From: Chitinibacter sp. SCUT-21
GTDB lineage: Bacteria; Pseudomonadota; Gammaproteobacteria; Burkholderiales; Chitinibacteraceae
Direction: 5' to 3'
NCBI GenBank assembly: GCA_041874755.1
Contig: CP102611.1
Span: forward strand, 1,736,001 to 1,800,000
Length of the DNA: 64,000 bases
Of this stretch, positions 46,828-55,732 are shown piece after piece (the first letter of the stretch is position 1; every line of letters starts with the position of its first letter). The notes beneath the pieces were generated by a model. It was not told the origin of the DNA, made no database searches, and worked only from the letters and a program-made list of their open reading frames with translations. Made by a program: the position numbers and the translations under genes.

Positions 46828-48735
46828 TTAGCGCTGCTGCAATGCCCGGGCAATAAACTGGCGATTCACCGTTGGGCGCGGCACTTTGCAGTCAAACCAC
46901 GCGCGCACGTCTTCATCAACGCCAATGCCGTGCATAAAGTTATACAGCGCTTTGTTCAGCCCTTGGCCCATTAAATCGTGGTCGATTGGCGTTTTATCGA
47001 TAAAGCCGACGTCGTTTTTGCCGAACGACACCGGCGGTAGGGGGATCAGCTCAACGCCGTATTCTTCCGGATTTTTGCCGACTGGCGAGTGCACGGTGCA
47101 GGCAAAGCGGTGGAAAAAGCCTGATTGAATACAACCGTGTTCAAACAATTGGCGCACGTATTCCAGCGCGTCGACGGTGTCTTGCACCGTTTGCGTTGGA
47201 AAGCCGTACATCAAATACGCGTGCACCAAAATACCGGCCTCGGCAAAACCATACGTGACGCGCGCGACCTGATCGACCGACACGCCTTTTTTCATTAATT
47301 TGAGCAAGCGATCCGACGCGACTTCCAGCCCGCCCGAAATCGCAATACAGCCGCTATCGGCGAGCAATTGGCACAGTTCAGGCGTAAATGATTTTTCAAA
47401 GCGGATATTGCCCCACCACGAAATCGACACTTTGCGGCGGATTAGCTCCTCGGCCAACGCGCGCAGCATTTTCGGCGGCGCGGCTTCGTCGACAAAATGG
47501 AAACCTGTTTGACCTGTTTCTTCGATAATCGCCTCGATGCGATCGACCAGCATCTCGGCGGTCGTCGTTTCATAGCGCGAAATATAGTCGAGCGTCACAT
47601 CGCAAAAACTGCATTTTTTCCAATAGCAGCCGTGCGCAATCGTTAGCTTATTCCAGCGCCCGTCGCTCCACAGCCGATGCATTGGGTTCAGCATATCGAG
47701 CAGCGACAGGTAGCGATCGAGCGGCAAGCCGTCCCACGTCGGGGTGCCAACGTCGGAGAACGGCACGTCGCTTTCCATTAGGTTAATGTACTTGACCTTG
47801 TCGTTCTCGCGCACGAAGGTGCGCACCAAACGCTGCTGCGAGCGCTTGCCCTGCAGGTGTTCAATCAGCGCCAGCAGCGGCTTTTCGCCATCGTCGAGCG
47901 TAATAAAATCAAAGAAATCAAACACGCGCGGCTCGGTCAGCTCGCGCAACTCGGTGTTGACAAAACCGCCGCCGAGCGCAATTTTAATCTCTGGGAATTG
48001 CTGCCGAATGCTTTGTGCAATTCGGAAAGCGGCATATACCGCCCCAGGGAATGGCACAGAAACCAAGACCAAATTCGGTTGATGCTTATTGATGGTCGCC
48101 AGCGTCAGTTCGTGCAGCGTTGCATCGACCAAGGTATGCGGCGCGGCCAGCGCGGCGGCCAGCGGATCGAACGTCGGTTGCGACATCGCCAGCGATTCGG
48201 CGTAGCGTACGAATTCAAAGCGCGGGTCGATCGCGTCGCGAATCACATCGGCCAGATCATTCAGATACATCGTCGCCAAATGGCGCGCGCGGTCTTGCGT
48301 GCCGAGCGCACCAAAGGCCCACGCCATCGTGTCTTCGTTATCATCAATCGTGTACGCGTCAATCGGCGCAAAGCGCGCGCCTTCGGGCAGGAAAGCACGC
48401 GAAACAATCCGGTGACTCACCGTGCTATCGCGCCCTTGCAAAAAGGCAATCGTCGGCGTGATTGTCGCGTCGTAATGATCGTACAAAGCCAGAAAATTTT
48501 GCACTTGATGGCTTTGTTTGCGCGGCGGGATTTTGCTCGCCGCATCGCGAATCTGCGCCAAACCTTTGCGCGAAAACAGTTTCAACACCAGCGCGAGCGC
48601 CAAATCTTCCTGCACCGCATCCATGCTACCGCCCGCAGGCGAGCGCAAAAAGCCCGTGATATACGCCGTCGACGGGTACGGCGTATTCAATTGTGTCATT
48701 GGAGGGATTAGGGATAAAACACGAAAAGCAGTCAT
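46828..48735 (-). CDS. B12-binding-domain radical SAM protein
   Basis: A 635-residue enzyme. The N-terminal half includes a cobalamin-binding-like region (QPNLVLVSVPFPGAVYAAFRIAQ, KIALGGGFVNTEL). The radical SAM core has the cluster motif C370-x4-C375-x2-C378 (HGCYWKKCSFCD), then FHFVDEAAPP and ISGGLEVASDRLLKLMKKG. The reaction is unknown. An ATG at 48735 is preferred to a GTG three codons upstream. Confidence 0.88.
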   Translation of the reverse strand: MTAFRVLSLIPPMTQLNTPYPSTAYITGFLRSPAGGSMDAVQEDLALALVLKLFSRKGLAQIRDAASKIPPRKQSHQVQNFLALYDHYDATITPTIAFLQGRDSTVSHRIVSRAFLPEGARFAPIDAYTIDDNEDTMAWAFGALGTQDRARHLATMYLNDLADVIRDAIDPRFEFVRYAESLAMSQPTFDPLAAALAAPHTLVDATLHELTLATINKHQPNLVLVSVPFPGAVYAAFRIAQSIRQQFPEIKIALGGGFVNTELRELTEPRVFDFFDFITLDDGEKPLLALIEHLQGKRSQQRLVRTFVRENDKVKYINLMESDVPFSDVGTPTWDGLPLDRYLSLLDMLNPMHRLWSDGRWNKLTIAHGCYWKKCSFCDVTLDYISRYETTTAEMLVDRIEAIIEETGQTGFHFVDEAAPPKMLRALAEELIRRKVSISWWGNIRFEKSFTPELCQLLADSGCIAISGGLEVASDRLLKLMKKGVSVDQVARVTYGFAEAGILVHAYLMYGFPTQTVQDTVDALEYVRQLFEHGCIQSGFFHRFACTVHSPVGKNPEEYGVELIPLPPVSFGKNDVGFIDKTPIDHDLMGQGLNKALYNFMHGIGVDEDVRAWFDCKVPRPTVNRQFIARALQQR

Positions 48736-48746
48736 AGCGCTCACAC

Positions 48747-48780
48747 AAAAAACCCGCGTACCAAATGGCAGCGCGGGCTT
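48747..48780 (-). terminator. Hairpin between the 48892 gene and the radical SAM gene
   Basis: CCCGCG / CGCGGG stem with a 13-nt loop and a T-run on the minus strand, about 110 bp after the hypothetical gene and just before the radical SAM start. Confidence 0.6.
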
Positions 48781-48891
48781 ATTTTACACGCTTACTGCGC
48801 AATGCCGGTTTTTGTGGTGATGGGTGGAAATGATCAGAGTTGTTATTTTTAGCTCTACACAGGGCTTTAGCCCTTAAGCTTGAAAAGGCAA

Positions 48892-49503
48892 TCAACTAGA
48901 AATGTGTGGATATCCGATCTCATTTGCATCGGCCAATACCATATTTAAATCGGCATCCGGATTGAGTGCTAACACTAAAGATTCGTCTAGTGGTTGATGA
49001 GAAAACAGCGCCTCAACGGCATCAAGTGACACAGATAATTCGTAATAATCTTCCGCCCATGTCTTATAGCCCATCGGCCCCGACACGATCAGTTCAAGCA
49101 TCTCTGTACCATCTTCACTTAACGTGCTTTTGACCTTGGTCCAAGCTGTGTCAGTCGATTTTCTCCAGTAGCAAAACGTGGCATTTTGCATTGAGAATGC
49201 GGGTTCATTAAGAAAGGAGGCAAAATCTGGAGGCACTTGAGCCTGAATATTTTGGGCAAGCGCTGGATCATCGTTTAATTCGTGAGCAAACCCTTTAATT
49301 GCTGCGCCCGCTGAATCAAATAACAAGAACCAATCATCACCAGAACCATTCCGCATGGATGCCATCTCCTCCCCTGGGCCCCACTGACTATTAAAGCTGT
49401 AGTAGCGGTACTCCCATTCTGGGCAAATAATGGCATCAAGCATTGCTAGTGATTGCGTAATACGACGCAATGCAGAAATTGGCGGCAGGATCTCTGGTGA
49501 CAT
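48892..49503 (-). CDS. Hypothetical protein
   Basis: Predicted 203 residues starting MSPEILPPISALRR at ATG 49503, with AGAGGC just upstream; an ATG five codons earlier is less well placed. Trp/Tyr-rich and acidic (CPEWEYRYYSFNSQWGPGEEMASMRNGSGDDWFLLF), soluble. The style recalls small conserved immunity-like or SMI1-like proteins, but I cannot assign a family. Confidence 0.65.
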   Translation of the reverse strand: MSPEILPPISALRRITQSLAMLDAIICPEWEYRYYSFNSQWGPGEEMASMRNGSGDDWFLLFDSAGAAIKGFAHELNDDPALAQNIQAQVPPDFASFLNEPAFSMQNATFCYWRKSTDTAWTKVKSTLSEDGTEMLELIVSGPMGYKTWAEDYYELSVSLDAVEALFSHQPLDESLVLALNPDADLNMVLADANEIGYPHISS

Positions 49504-49628
49504 AGTTGCCTCTAGCATGAAGGTAAACCCACAAATTTGATTGTGGGGGCTTACGCATAAGAAAGATAAATTTAGCGTCTTTTTGTTTTAATTACCAATA
49601 TGTAAAGCGGTACCACTCGAATTGAGCT

Positions 49629-49967
49629 TTAAGCCTTCTTCACAAACTCTGTTTTCAACTGCATCGCGCCGATGCCGTCGATTTTGCAGTCGATATCGTG
49701 ATCGCCGTCGATCAGGCGGATGTTTTTCACTTTGGTGCCCACTTTCACGACCAAGGATGAGCCTTTCACTTTCAGGTCTTTAATCACCGTCACCGAGTCG
49801 CCATCTTGCAGCACATTGCCGTTGGCGTCTTTCCAGACTTTGGCCGCTTCTTCAGGCGCTGCCTCGCTTGGATTCCATTCATGCGCGCACTCGGGGCAAA
49901 TCAGCAGCGCGCCGTCTTCGTAAACAAAGGTAGACGCGCATACTGGACAGGCTGGCAAAGTTGACAT
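49629..49967 (-). CDS. yjdM: PhnA/YjdM family zinc-ribbon protein
   Basis: A 112-residue protein with an N-terminal zinc ribbon (CPVC...CPEC, residues 8-27) and a C-terminal KOW-like domain ([28 protein letters not shown]). This is the PhnA/YjdM family, once linked to phosphonate use, though the role remains unclear. No phn genes are nearby. Confidence 0.95.
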   Translation of the reverse strand: MSTLPACPVCASTFVYEDGALLICPECAHEWNPSEAAPEEAAKVWKDANGNVLQDGDSVTVIKDLKVKGSSLVVKVGTKVKNIRLIDGDHDIDCKIDGIGAMQLKTEFVKKA

Positions 49968-50082
49968 GATGGGGTTTCCACATTAATTGATTGAAGGCTG
50001 GATTATACGCCGCTCGCGCAGGCAAAGCGCGGCACTTTGTCGCAAGGCTGGATTGATTGACTCGGCCTTCTGATCTTTGAAT

Positions 50083-50152
50083 TCGTTCGTGGTGAGCTTG
50101 TCGAACCATAAATGAATTCAAGGCCTTCGCCAGGTTCAGGCCGAACGGGGTT
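50083..50152 (-). repeat. Dispersed REP-like intergenic repeat, copy 2
   Basis: Reverse-oriented copy of the 37521-37590 element, from ACGAACGAATTC-side bases to AACGGGGTT; both keep CTCACCACGAAC and GGCCGAACGGGG. Lies in the 265-bp gap between yjdM and a small coiled-coil gene. Confidence 0.8.
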
Positions 50153-50232
50153 AAAAATTCAATGGGCCGAATCAATAGCAAACCCAGCGCAGGGTGTATG
50201 CTGGAAAGGTGTGCATGCTTTTCGAGGTTGAG

Positions 50233-50445
50233 ATGGGAATCAATCAAGCCAAACAAGACGCCAAAGCCCTCAAACGCGCGATGCAAGAGGCGGGGCATAT
50301 TGAAGATGATTTAATCAATCAAGAACGCCGCAAGGCGCTGAACGACGCGCTGCAAAACCGCAAACAGGCAGGGCGCGAGGCGGCGGCGCAGCGTTATTTA
50401 GACAAACAAGAAATTGAACAACTGAAGCGCAAAAAGAAAACCTAG
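50233..50445 (+). CDS. Small charged coiled-coil protein
   Basis: 70 residues from ATG 50233 (MGINQAKQDAKALKRAMQEAG...), almost entirely helical and rich in Lys, Arg, Glu and Gln, ending KRKKKT. GAGG lies upstream. An in-frame extension of 13 codons is possible. The stop TAG is fused to GGGGTATT, the 3'-end motif seen elsewhere in the window. Function unknown. Confidence 0.55.
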   Translation: MGINQAKQDAKALKRAMQEAGHIEDDLINQERRKALNDALQNRKQAGREAAAQRYLDKQEIEQLKRKKKT

Positions 50446-50504
50446 GGGTATTTAACCGTAAATCTTGTTTGTATTTAAATGCGAGGCAATACCTTGGCAT
50501 GTAT

Positions 50505-51164
50505 CTACGGCGTATCCATCGGCCATTCTTGGATTGCGGCCGCCAGCGTTTCAGCGTCGACCATCCCACCCATCATCCGTGCACCGACCAACATCGTTGG
50601 CGTAGCAAAAACACGCAATTGCTCACCAAGCTGCACACTATTTTGCAAGGTTTGCGGCAGTGCTTCGTCTTTGGGCAGTAAATGATACGTGGCGGTGCTG
50701 CGCGCAATATTGCGAATATCGTATTCACTCAGGGGCTGTGGCGCTTGCATCAAGGCATTGTGCACATCGAGGTATTTGGAGCGGCGATGCCGCCAAACTT
50801 GCAGGGCGTAATGTGCGGCGTACGCACTAGTATCGCCCATCATCGTCTGCCATTTCAGCACAAAACGCACCTCAGGCCCGGCCAATTGCTGCAAAACTGA
50901 ATCAAGCGAGCGGCAATACGGGCAATTAAAATCGGTAAAGACCAAGACCGTTTTATTGGCGCGCGCCGGCCCTAAGACAATATCGAGCGAGTTTTGAAAC
51001 ACCTCGGCGGGCTGCTTACTGGCCAAATCGCGCAGTTGCGCCAAGTAGGCCTGTTTGCGCCGCTCGGCTTCTTGCGCCAATTGCTCAAAGGTTTCTGCAC
51101 GACTTAGCGTTGCAAAGCTCAAGGGTAAAACGGCTAAACACGCTAGAAAAGTTCGCCTATGCAT
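50505..51164 (-). CDS. DsbA-family thiol oxidoreductase
   Basis: A 219-residue periplasmic protein: signal peptide ending SRA (about residue 23), helical region, then a thioredoxin fold with active site C81-PY-C84 (FTDFNCPYCRS) and cis-proline loop FATPTML. CPYC and DsbA_2-like spacing suggest disulphide exchange similar to DsbA/DsbG or ScsC types. TTGGAT lies before the ATG at 51164. Confidence 0.87.
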   Translation of the reverse strand: MHRRTFLACLAVLPLSFATLSRAETFEQLAQEAERRKQAYLAQLRDLASKQPAEVFQNSLDIVLGPARANKTVLVFTDFNCPYCRSLDSVLQQLAGPEVRFVLKWQTMMGDTSAYAAHYALQVWRHRRSKYLDVHNALMQAPQPLSEYDIRNIARSTATYHLLPKDEALPQTLQNSVQLGEQLRVFATPTMLVGARMMGGMVDAETLAAAIQEWPMDTP

Positions 51165-51237
51165 AGTCCGATCCAAAATGAGACCAAACCATTGTTACTA
51201 AGATTTAGCGCAGTGTCATGGTAAATACTGACGTAAA

Positions 51238-51265
51238 AAAAGCGCGGTACAAGCGCCGCGCTTTT
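51238..51265 (-). terminator. Terminator of hsp20
   Basis: AAAAGCGCGG / CCGCGCTTTT stem with an 8-nt loop and a T-run on the minus strand, 23 bp after the hsp20 stop. Confidence 0.88.
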
Positions 51266-51288
51266 CAAATTGGACAAGGTCATTGCCC

Positions 51289-51714
51289 TTAATCGATTCT
51301 CAACCTTTGTTTGCCTTCTGGATTCGGCCGTTTTTTTGGCAACACCAAATTTAGCACGCCGTTATCGTATTTGGCCCGCGCTTGCGCTTCATCGATATCC
51401 ACCGGCAGCTGAATACTGCGTGATACCGCGCCGTAATAGCGCTCTGAACGCAGCACACGCTCATCCTCTAGTCTATCGTGCTGTTTCACTTCGGCGCTGA
51501 CAGTCACCAAACCCGAATCAATCGTAACGTGGATATCATCTTTGGCCACGCCAGCTAATTCGGCGATCACGGTGTAATTATCTGGAGATTCTTTTACATC
51601 GATTTTAATCTGCGCCGGCAATGGATCACCGTGCAGCGGCTTGAAGTAATAACCGGGGCTTAAATCACGGAAAAAATCATCAAAGACATGATGACGACTG
51701 GGTAGATTGCTCAT
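51289..51714 (-). CDS. Small heat-shock protein Hsp20
   Basis: A 141-residue chaperone with an alpha-crystallin domain (about 37-130): IKIDVKESPDNYTVIAELAGVAKDDIHVTI and AKYDNGVLNLVLPKK, followed by a short tail without an obvious IxI motif. A holdase preventing aggregation of denatured proteins. The leader contains a strong Shine-Dalgarno GGAGGTG that can pair with CGCCT upstream, suggesting temperature control. Confidence 0.93.
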   Translation of the reverse strand: MSNLPSRHHVFDDFFRDLSPGYYFKPLHGDPLPAQIKIDVKESPDNYTVIAELAGVAKDDIHVTIDSGLVTVSAEVKQHDRLEDERVLRSERYYGAVSRSIQLPVDIDEAQARAKYDNGVLNLVLPKKRPNPEGKQRLRID

Positions 51715-51721
51715 TTTTGTT

Positions 51722-51778
51722 CACCTCCTAGCACACAAGGCGAGGCAGGTTATGCTACTGAATCTATCCTCACCTGCC
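51722..51778 (-). promoter_or_regulatory. hsp20 leader with two hairpins, candidate RNA thermometer
   Basis: On the minus strand GGCAGGT pairs with ACCTGCC around a 21-nt loop. Downstream, CGCCT can pair with AGGTG of the Shine-Dalgarno across an 11-nt loop. This is a weak stem of the kind that melts on heating, reminiscent of ROSE-type elements. Confidence 0.35.
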
Positions 51779-51870
51779 CGCTGTTCACTTCAAAATTAGC
51801 CATAAACAGCGCACATTTCAAACAAGGGCAGATTAATGGTTGAGCACGTCAAAAAACAAAATACACACCC

Positions 51871-51921
51871 AGGGTATAATCATAAAAATCTTATTTGAAA
51901 ATACCCATCGAACAATACCCT
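51871..51921 (-). terminator. Hairpin at the end of the inositol monophosphatase-family gene
   Basis: AGGGTAT (51871-51877) pairs with ATACCCT (51915-51921); the right arm overlaps the TAG stop of the 51920 gene. Member of the GGGTATT/AATACCC family. Confidence 0.4.
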
Positions 51922-52723
51922 ACTTATTTTTCTGCACCCATTCCATCCAGCTCAGATACAGGCTTGGCGTGCGCGCGGCCACTGCGCTGCGGTGCCATGG
52001 GTTTTCATCCCAATAGTTGTCATGAAACAACGCGCCAACTTGGCCACCAGATTCGAGCAAAATCAACACACCGGCGGCGTAATCCCACAGCTTTTGCGCG
52101 CCGTGTAGCATGACATCGGTGCGCCCTGCGGCCAGCCAGCACCAATCGATGGTCGAGGCGCCAAAATTGCGGTGGCTGTGATACGGATTCACCGTAACAA
52201 CGCGGGTCGCCAAGTGGCCCGACAGCCATTTGGTTTCAATCGACGCCATCGCGTGTTTAAGCTGTTTATCGTCCTTCAGCAGCGGCAAACGCTCGTGATT
52301 CAGCCACGCGCCCTGTCCGGCTTCGGCAGCAAAACACTCGTCGAGCACCGGAATATACACCACACCCAAGACGGGGCGATGTTCGCGGTACAGCGCAATC
52401 GAGACGGCAAAATACGGCAGGCCATGCGCGAAATTGCTGGTGCCATCAATCGGATCGACAATCCACAAACCGGCAGGATGCTCGCTCCACAGCTGTTCTT
52501 GCTCGGCTTGACTCATCTCTTCGCCCAGCACTGGGCAATCGACCAGTTGCGGCAACAGGCGCTGCAGTGCAGTTTGCGCAGCCAGATCGGCCTCGGTGAA
52601 TAAGCTACCGTCGTGTTTGACCTCGGCCACCACTTTTTGATAGCGCGGCATGACCTCGCTCGCGGCTACATCTCGGGCGATTTGGATCAGGGCGGTTAAA
52701 GCGGGGCTGGGTACTTTGTTCAC
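51920..52723 (-). CDS. Inositol monophosphatase family protein
   Basis: A 267-residue Mg-dependent phosphatase: LGEEM (66-70), DPIDGTSNF (90-98) and KLWDYAAGVLILLESGG near residue 212 supply the metal-binding residues. The substrate could be inositol phosphate, 3'-phosphoadenosine phosphate or another sugar phosphate. The start is a GTG (GTGAACAAAGTACCC), with GAGA upstream. Confidence 0.9.
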   Translation of the reverse strand: MNKVPSPALTALIQIARDVAASEVMPRYQKVVAEVKHDGSLFTEADLAAQTALQRLLPQLVDCPVLGEEMSQAEQEQLWSEHPAGLWIVDPIDGTSNFAHGLPYFAVSIALYREHRPVLGVVYIPVLDECFAAEAGQGAWLNHERLPLLKDDKQLKHAMASIETKWLSGHLATRVVTVNPYHSHRNFGASTIDWCWLAAGRTDVMLHGAQKLWDYAAGVLILLESGGQVGALFHDNYWDENPWHRSAVAARTPSLYLSWMEWVQKNK

Positions 52724-52821
52724 AAATAATCTCTTTCTCTGGGCTCAACGGTACTGAGTCGCTGCGCAGTGAGGGATTGAAGCCGGTTGCAGCGATTAAC
52801 AGCCTAGATTGTATGCCAAAA

Positions 52822-52853
52822 AAAACCCGCGCTGAGTATTCAACGCGGGTTTT
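52822..52853 (-). terminator. Terminator of the phosphoketolase gene
   Basis: AAAACCCGCG / CGCGGGTTTT stem with a 12-nt loop followed by a T8 run on the minus strand, 39 bp after the stop. Confidence 0.9.
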
Positions 52854-52891
52854 GTCTTCTAGCGTGCGGGCCTTAGCCCACAACGGCTAGA

Positions 52892-55291
52892 TTAGTAAGG
52901 CCATTTCCAGTTTTTAACTTCTGGCAAGTCATCGCCAACCACCGCGATGTATTGCGCGTGTTCAACCAATTTGTCTGCCAATTTCTGACGAACATGGGCA
53001 CCAATTTTTTGCAGTTTAGGTACACGGTCGATCACGTCGATTGCCAAGTTAAAGCGGTCAAGCTGGTTAACCACAACCATGTCGAACGGAGTCGAAGTAG
53101 AACCTTCTTCGATGTAACCACGTGCATGGATGTTCGCGTGGCCGTTACGACGGTAAGTCAGACGGTGGATCAACCATGGGTAGCCGTGGAAGGCGAACAT
53201 CACTGGTTTGTCAGTTGTGAAGATCGCGTCAAATTCGCGGTCTGACAAGCCGTGTGGGTGCTCTTCTTTTGGCTGCAAGGTCATCAAGTCACACACGTTC
53301 ACAAAGCGGATCTTCAGATCTGGGAAGTGTTGGCGCAGCAAGTCAGTTGCAGCCAAAGCTTCCATCGTTGGGATCTCACCGGCACACGCCATCACTACGT
53401 CTGGCTCGCCACCGTCGTCGTTTGATGCCCAATCCCAGATACCCAAGCCTTTAGTCGCGTGTTTGATCGCTTGGTCCATGTTCAGGTATTGCAGCGCTGG
53501 TTGTTTACCCGCTACCACCACGTTCACATAGTGACGTGAGCGCAATACATGATCAGTTACCGACAACAAGGTGTTCGCATCAGCTGGCAAGTAAACGCGG
53601 ATCACTTCAGCTTTTTTGTTCACCACGTGATCGATAAAGCCTGGATCTTGGTGAGAGAAGCCGTTGTGGTCTTGACGCCATACGTGTGAAGTCAACAAGT
53701 AGTTGAGTGATGGAATCGGTTTACGCCAGTTAATGTGACGAGTTGTTTTCAGCCATTTCGCGTGCTGGTTAAACATCGAATCGATCACGTGGATGAACGC
53801 TTCGTAGCAGCTAAAGAAACCGTGACGACCAGTCAAGTTGTACGCTTCGAGCCAACCTTGGCAAGTGTGCTCAGACAAGATTTCCATTACGCGGCCATCT
53901 TGCTGCAAGAAGTCGTTGGTTTTGTCTTCTTCGAAGTAGTTCGCCAACCAAGTTTTACCTGATACGTCGAATACGTCGTTCCAACGGTTAGATGCAGTTT
54001 CGTCTGGGCCGAAGATACGGAAGTTTTTCTCAGCTTCGTTTTCTTTCATGATATCGCGCAGGAATTTACCCATTACGCGAGTCATTTCCGCATTTTCAGT
54101 ACCTGGTTTTTCAAACTTCACTTCGTAGTTACGGAAGTCTGGCATTTTCAGGTCTTTAGACACTTGGCCGTGTACGACTGGGTTAGAGCCGATACGTTTT
54201 TGGCCTTTTGGTGCCAATGACACGATGTCTTCTTTTACTGAACCGTCGTCGTTAAACAATGATTTAACGTCGTAAGAAGCCAACCATTTTTCCAAGTTCA
54301 ACACATTCTCGCCGTCGATATCAGAGAATGGCACTTGGTGGCTACGCCAGTAGTCTTCTACTTTTTTGCCTTTAATTTCTTTCGGGCCAGTCCAGCCTTT
54401 TGGTGTGCGCATTACAATCATTGGCCAACGTGGGCGAACGATAGGTTGACCTGCGTCACGCTCTGCAATCGCTTTAGCGCGAATTGCAGCAAATTTATCC
54501 ATACACAAGTCCATTGCCGCAGCCATGTCTTGGTGGATTTGGACGAATGTTTCTGGTTTGTCGTTGAAGGTTTCTTGTTTCAATTCAACGAAGATAGGCT
54601 CGTAACCATAACCTTCGAACAATTTAGTTACTTCTTCTTTGTCCATACGGGCAAGAAGCGTTGGGTTAGCAATCTTGTAGCCGTTCAAGTGCAAGATTGG
54701 CAATACAAAACCGTCATTGATCGGGTGGATGTATTTAGTAGAGTGCCATGAAGCTGCCAATGGGCCAGTTTCTGCTTCACCGTCACCGACTACCGCGATA
54801 ACAACTTGGTCTGGATTGTCCAAAGCCGCGCCATAAGCGTGTGATACTGAGTAACCCAATTCGCCGCCTTCGTGCATAGAACCTGGAGTTTCAGGTGCTA
54901 CGTGCGATGGGATGCCGCGTGGGAAAGAGAATTGTTTGAACAGGCGTTGCATACCTGCTTCAGTGCGGTCGATGTTCGGGAAGAATTCTTCGTATGAACC
55001 TTCGATCCAAGTATTTGCTACAAAACCAGGGCCGCCGTGACCAGGGCCAGTGATGTAGATCATGTTCACTTCACGCTCAGTGATGATGCGGTTTGCGTGA
55101 GCGAAGATGAAGTTCAAACCCGGTGTAGTACCCCAGTGACCCAACAAACGTGGCTTGATGTGCTCGCGTTTCAGCGGCAGTTTCAGCATTGGATTGTCGA
55201 GCAAGTAAATTTGACCAACAGACAAATAGTTTGCCGCTTGGAAGTAGCGGTGCATTCTATCTAAGACGCTTGGAGATAACGGTTGAGCCAC
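52892..55291 (-). CDS. xfp: Phosphoketolase (xylulose-5-phosphate/fructose-6-phosphate)
   Basis: A 799-residue thiamine-diphosphate enzyme splitting xylulose-5-P or fructose-6-P with phosphate to acetyl phosphate plus an aldose phosphate. The N-terminus [28 protein letters not shown], and the ThDP motif [16 protein letters not shown] identify the family; the length is standard (about 790-800). It starts at GTG with AGAGGTG 4 nt upstream. No acetate kinase gene is adjacent. Confidence 0.97.
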   Translation of the reverse strand: MAQPLSPSVLDRMHRYFQAANYLSVGQIYLLDNPMLKLPLKREHIKPRLLGHWGTTPGLNFIFAHANRIITEREVNMIYITGPGHGGPGFVANTWIEGSYEEFFPNIDRTEAGMQRLFKQFSFPRGIPSHVAPETPGSMHEGGELGYSVSHAYGAALDNPDQVVIAVVGDGEAETGPLAASWHSTKYIHPINDGFVLPILHLNGYKIANPTLLARMDKEEVTKLFEGYGYEPIFVELKQETFNDKPETFVQIHQDMAAAMDLCMDKFAAIRAKAIAERDAGQPIVRPRWPMIVMRTPKGWTGPKEIKGKKVEDYWRSHQVPFSDIDGENVLNLEKWLASYDVKSLFNDDGSVKEDIVSLAPKGQKRIGSNPVVHGQVSKDLKMPDFRNYEVKFEKPGTENAEMTRVMGKFLRDIMKENEAEKNFRIFGPDETASNRWNDVFDVSGKTWLANYFEEDKTNDFLQQDGRVMEILSEHTCQGWLEAYNLTGRHGFFSCYEAFIHVIDSMFNQHAKWLKTTRHINWRKPIPSLNYLLTSHVWRQDHNGFSHQDPGFIDHVVNKKAEVIRVYLPADANTLLSVTDHVLRSRHYVNVVVAGKQPALQYLNMDQAIKHATKGLGIWDWASNDDGGEPDVVMACAGEIPTMEALAATDLLRQHFPDLKIRFVNVCDLMTLQPKEEHPHGLSDREFDAIFTTDKPVMFAFHGYPWLIHRLTYRRNGHANIHARGYIEEGSTSTPFDMVVVNQLDRFNLAIDVIDRVPKLQKIGAHVRQKLADKLVEHAQYIAVVGDDLPEVKNWKWPY

Positions 55292-55732
55292 GGTAACACC
55301 TCTTATATGGGTTGTGTTTGTGATTGTTGGTAAAAGGTTTGTCTTTCCTTCTTCCGATGAAGCCAGTATACGGAGTACTGACTAGCCGCTACTGATGCAA
55401 ATCAAATCCTGCGTTGGCATTGGCTGCTTCTTGGGGCATTTACTTGATACAGCGCAAATTTCCTGCTTTGCATGTAACTTTATTACCGATTCAAGCGCCA
55501 TTTTCTGTACTTACTACAACAATTCATCCCGCACAGACCTGTAACGAGTAGGCAACAGCAAGACCTATTCGCATTTGCAAGCGTCATATCATACAAGAGC
55601 AAGATGGGAATTCAAGCAAATAATTACACAATACAAACCAATACCTGACTAGATTTCTATAAATTAACCATGCAAAAACGAAAGGCGTAAAAAAACCCGC
55701 CACTAGGGCGGGTTTACTGAATTGCCTACGGC
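55292..55732. other. Gene-free interval upstream of xfp
   Basis: About 440 bp presumably holding the xfp promoter. No ORF or structured RNA recognised except the antiporter terminator at 55693-55715. CCAATACC near 55640 resembles the recurrent 3'-end motif. Confidence 0.4.
55693..55715 (-). terminator. Terminator of the Na+/H+ antiporter gene
   Basis: AAACCCGCC / GGCGGGTTT with a 5-nt loop and a T7 run on the minus strand, 17 bp past the stop. Confidence 0.92.
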
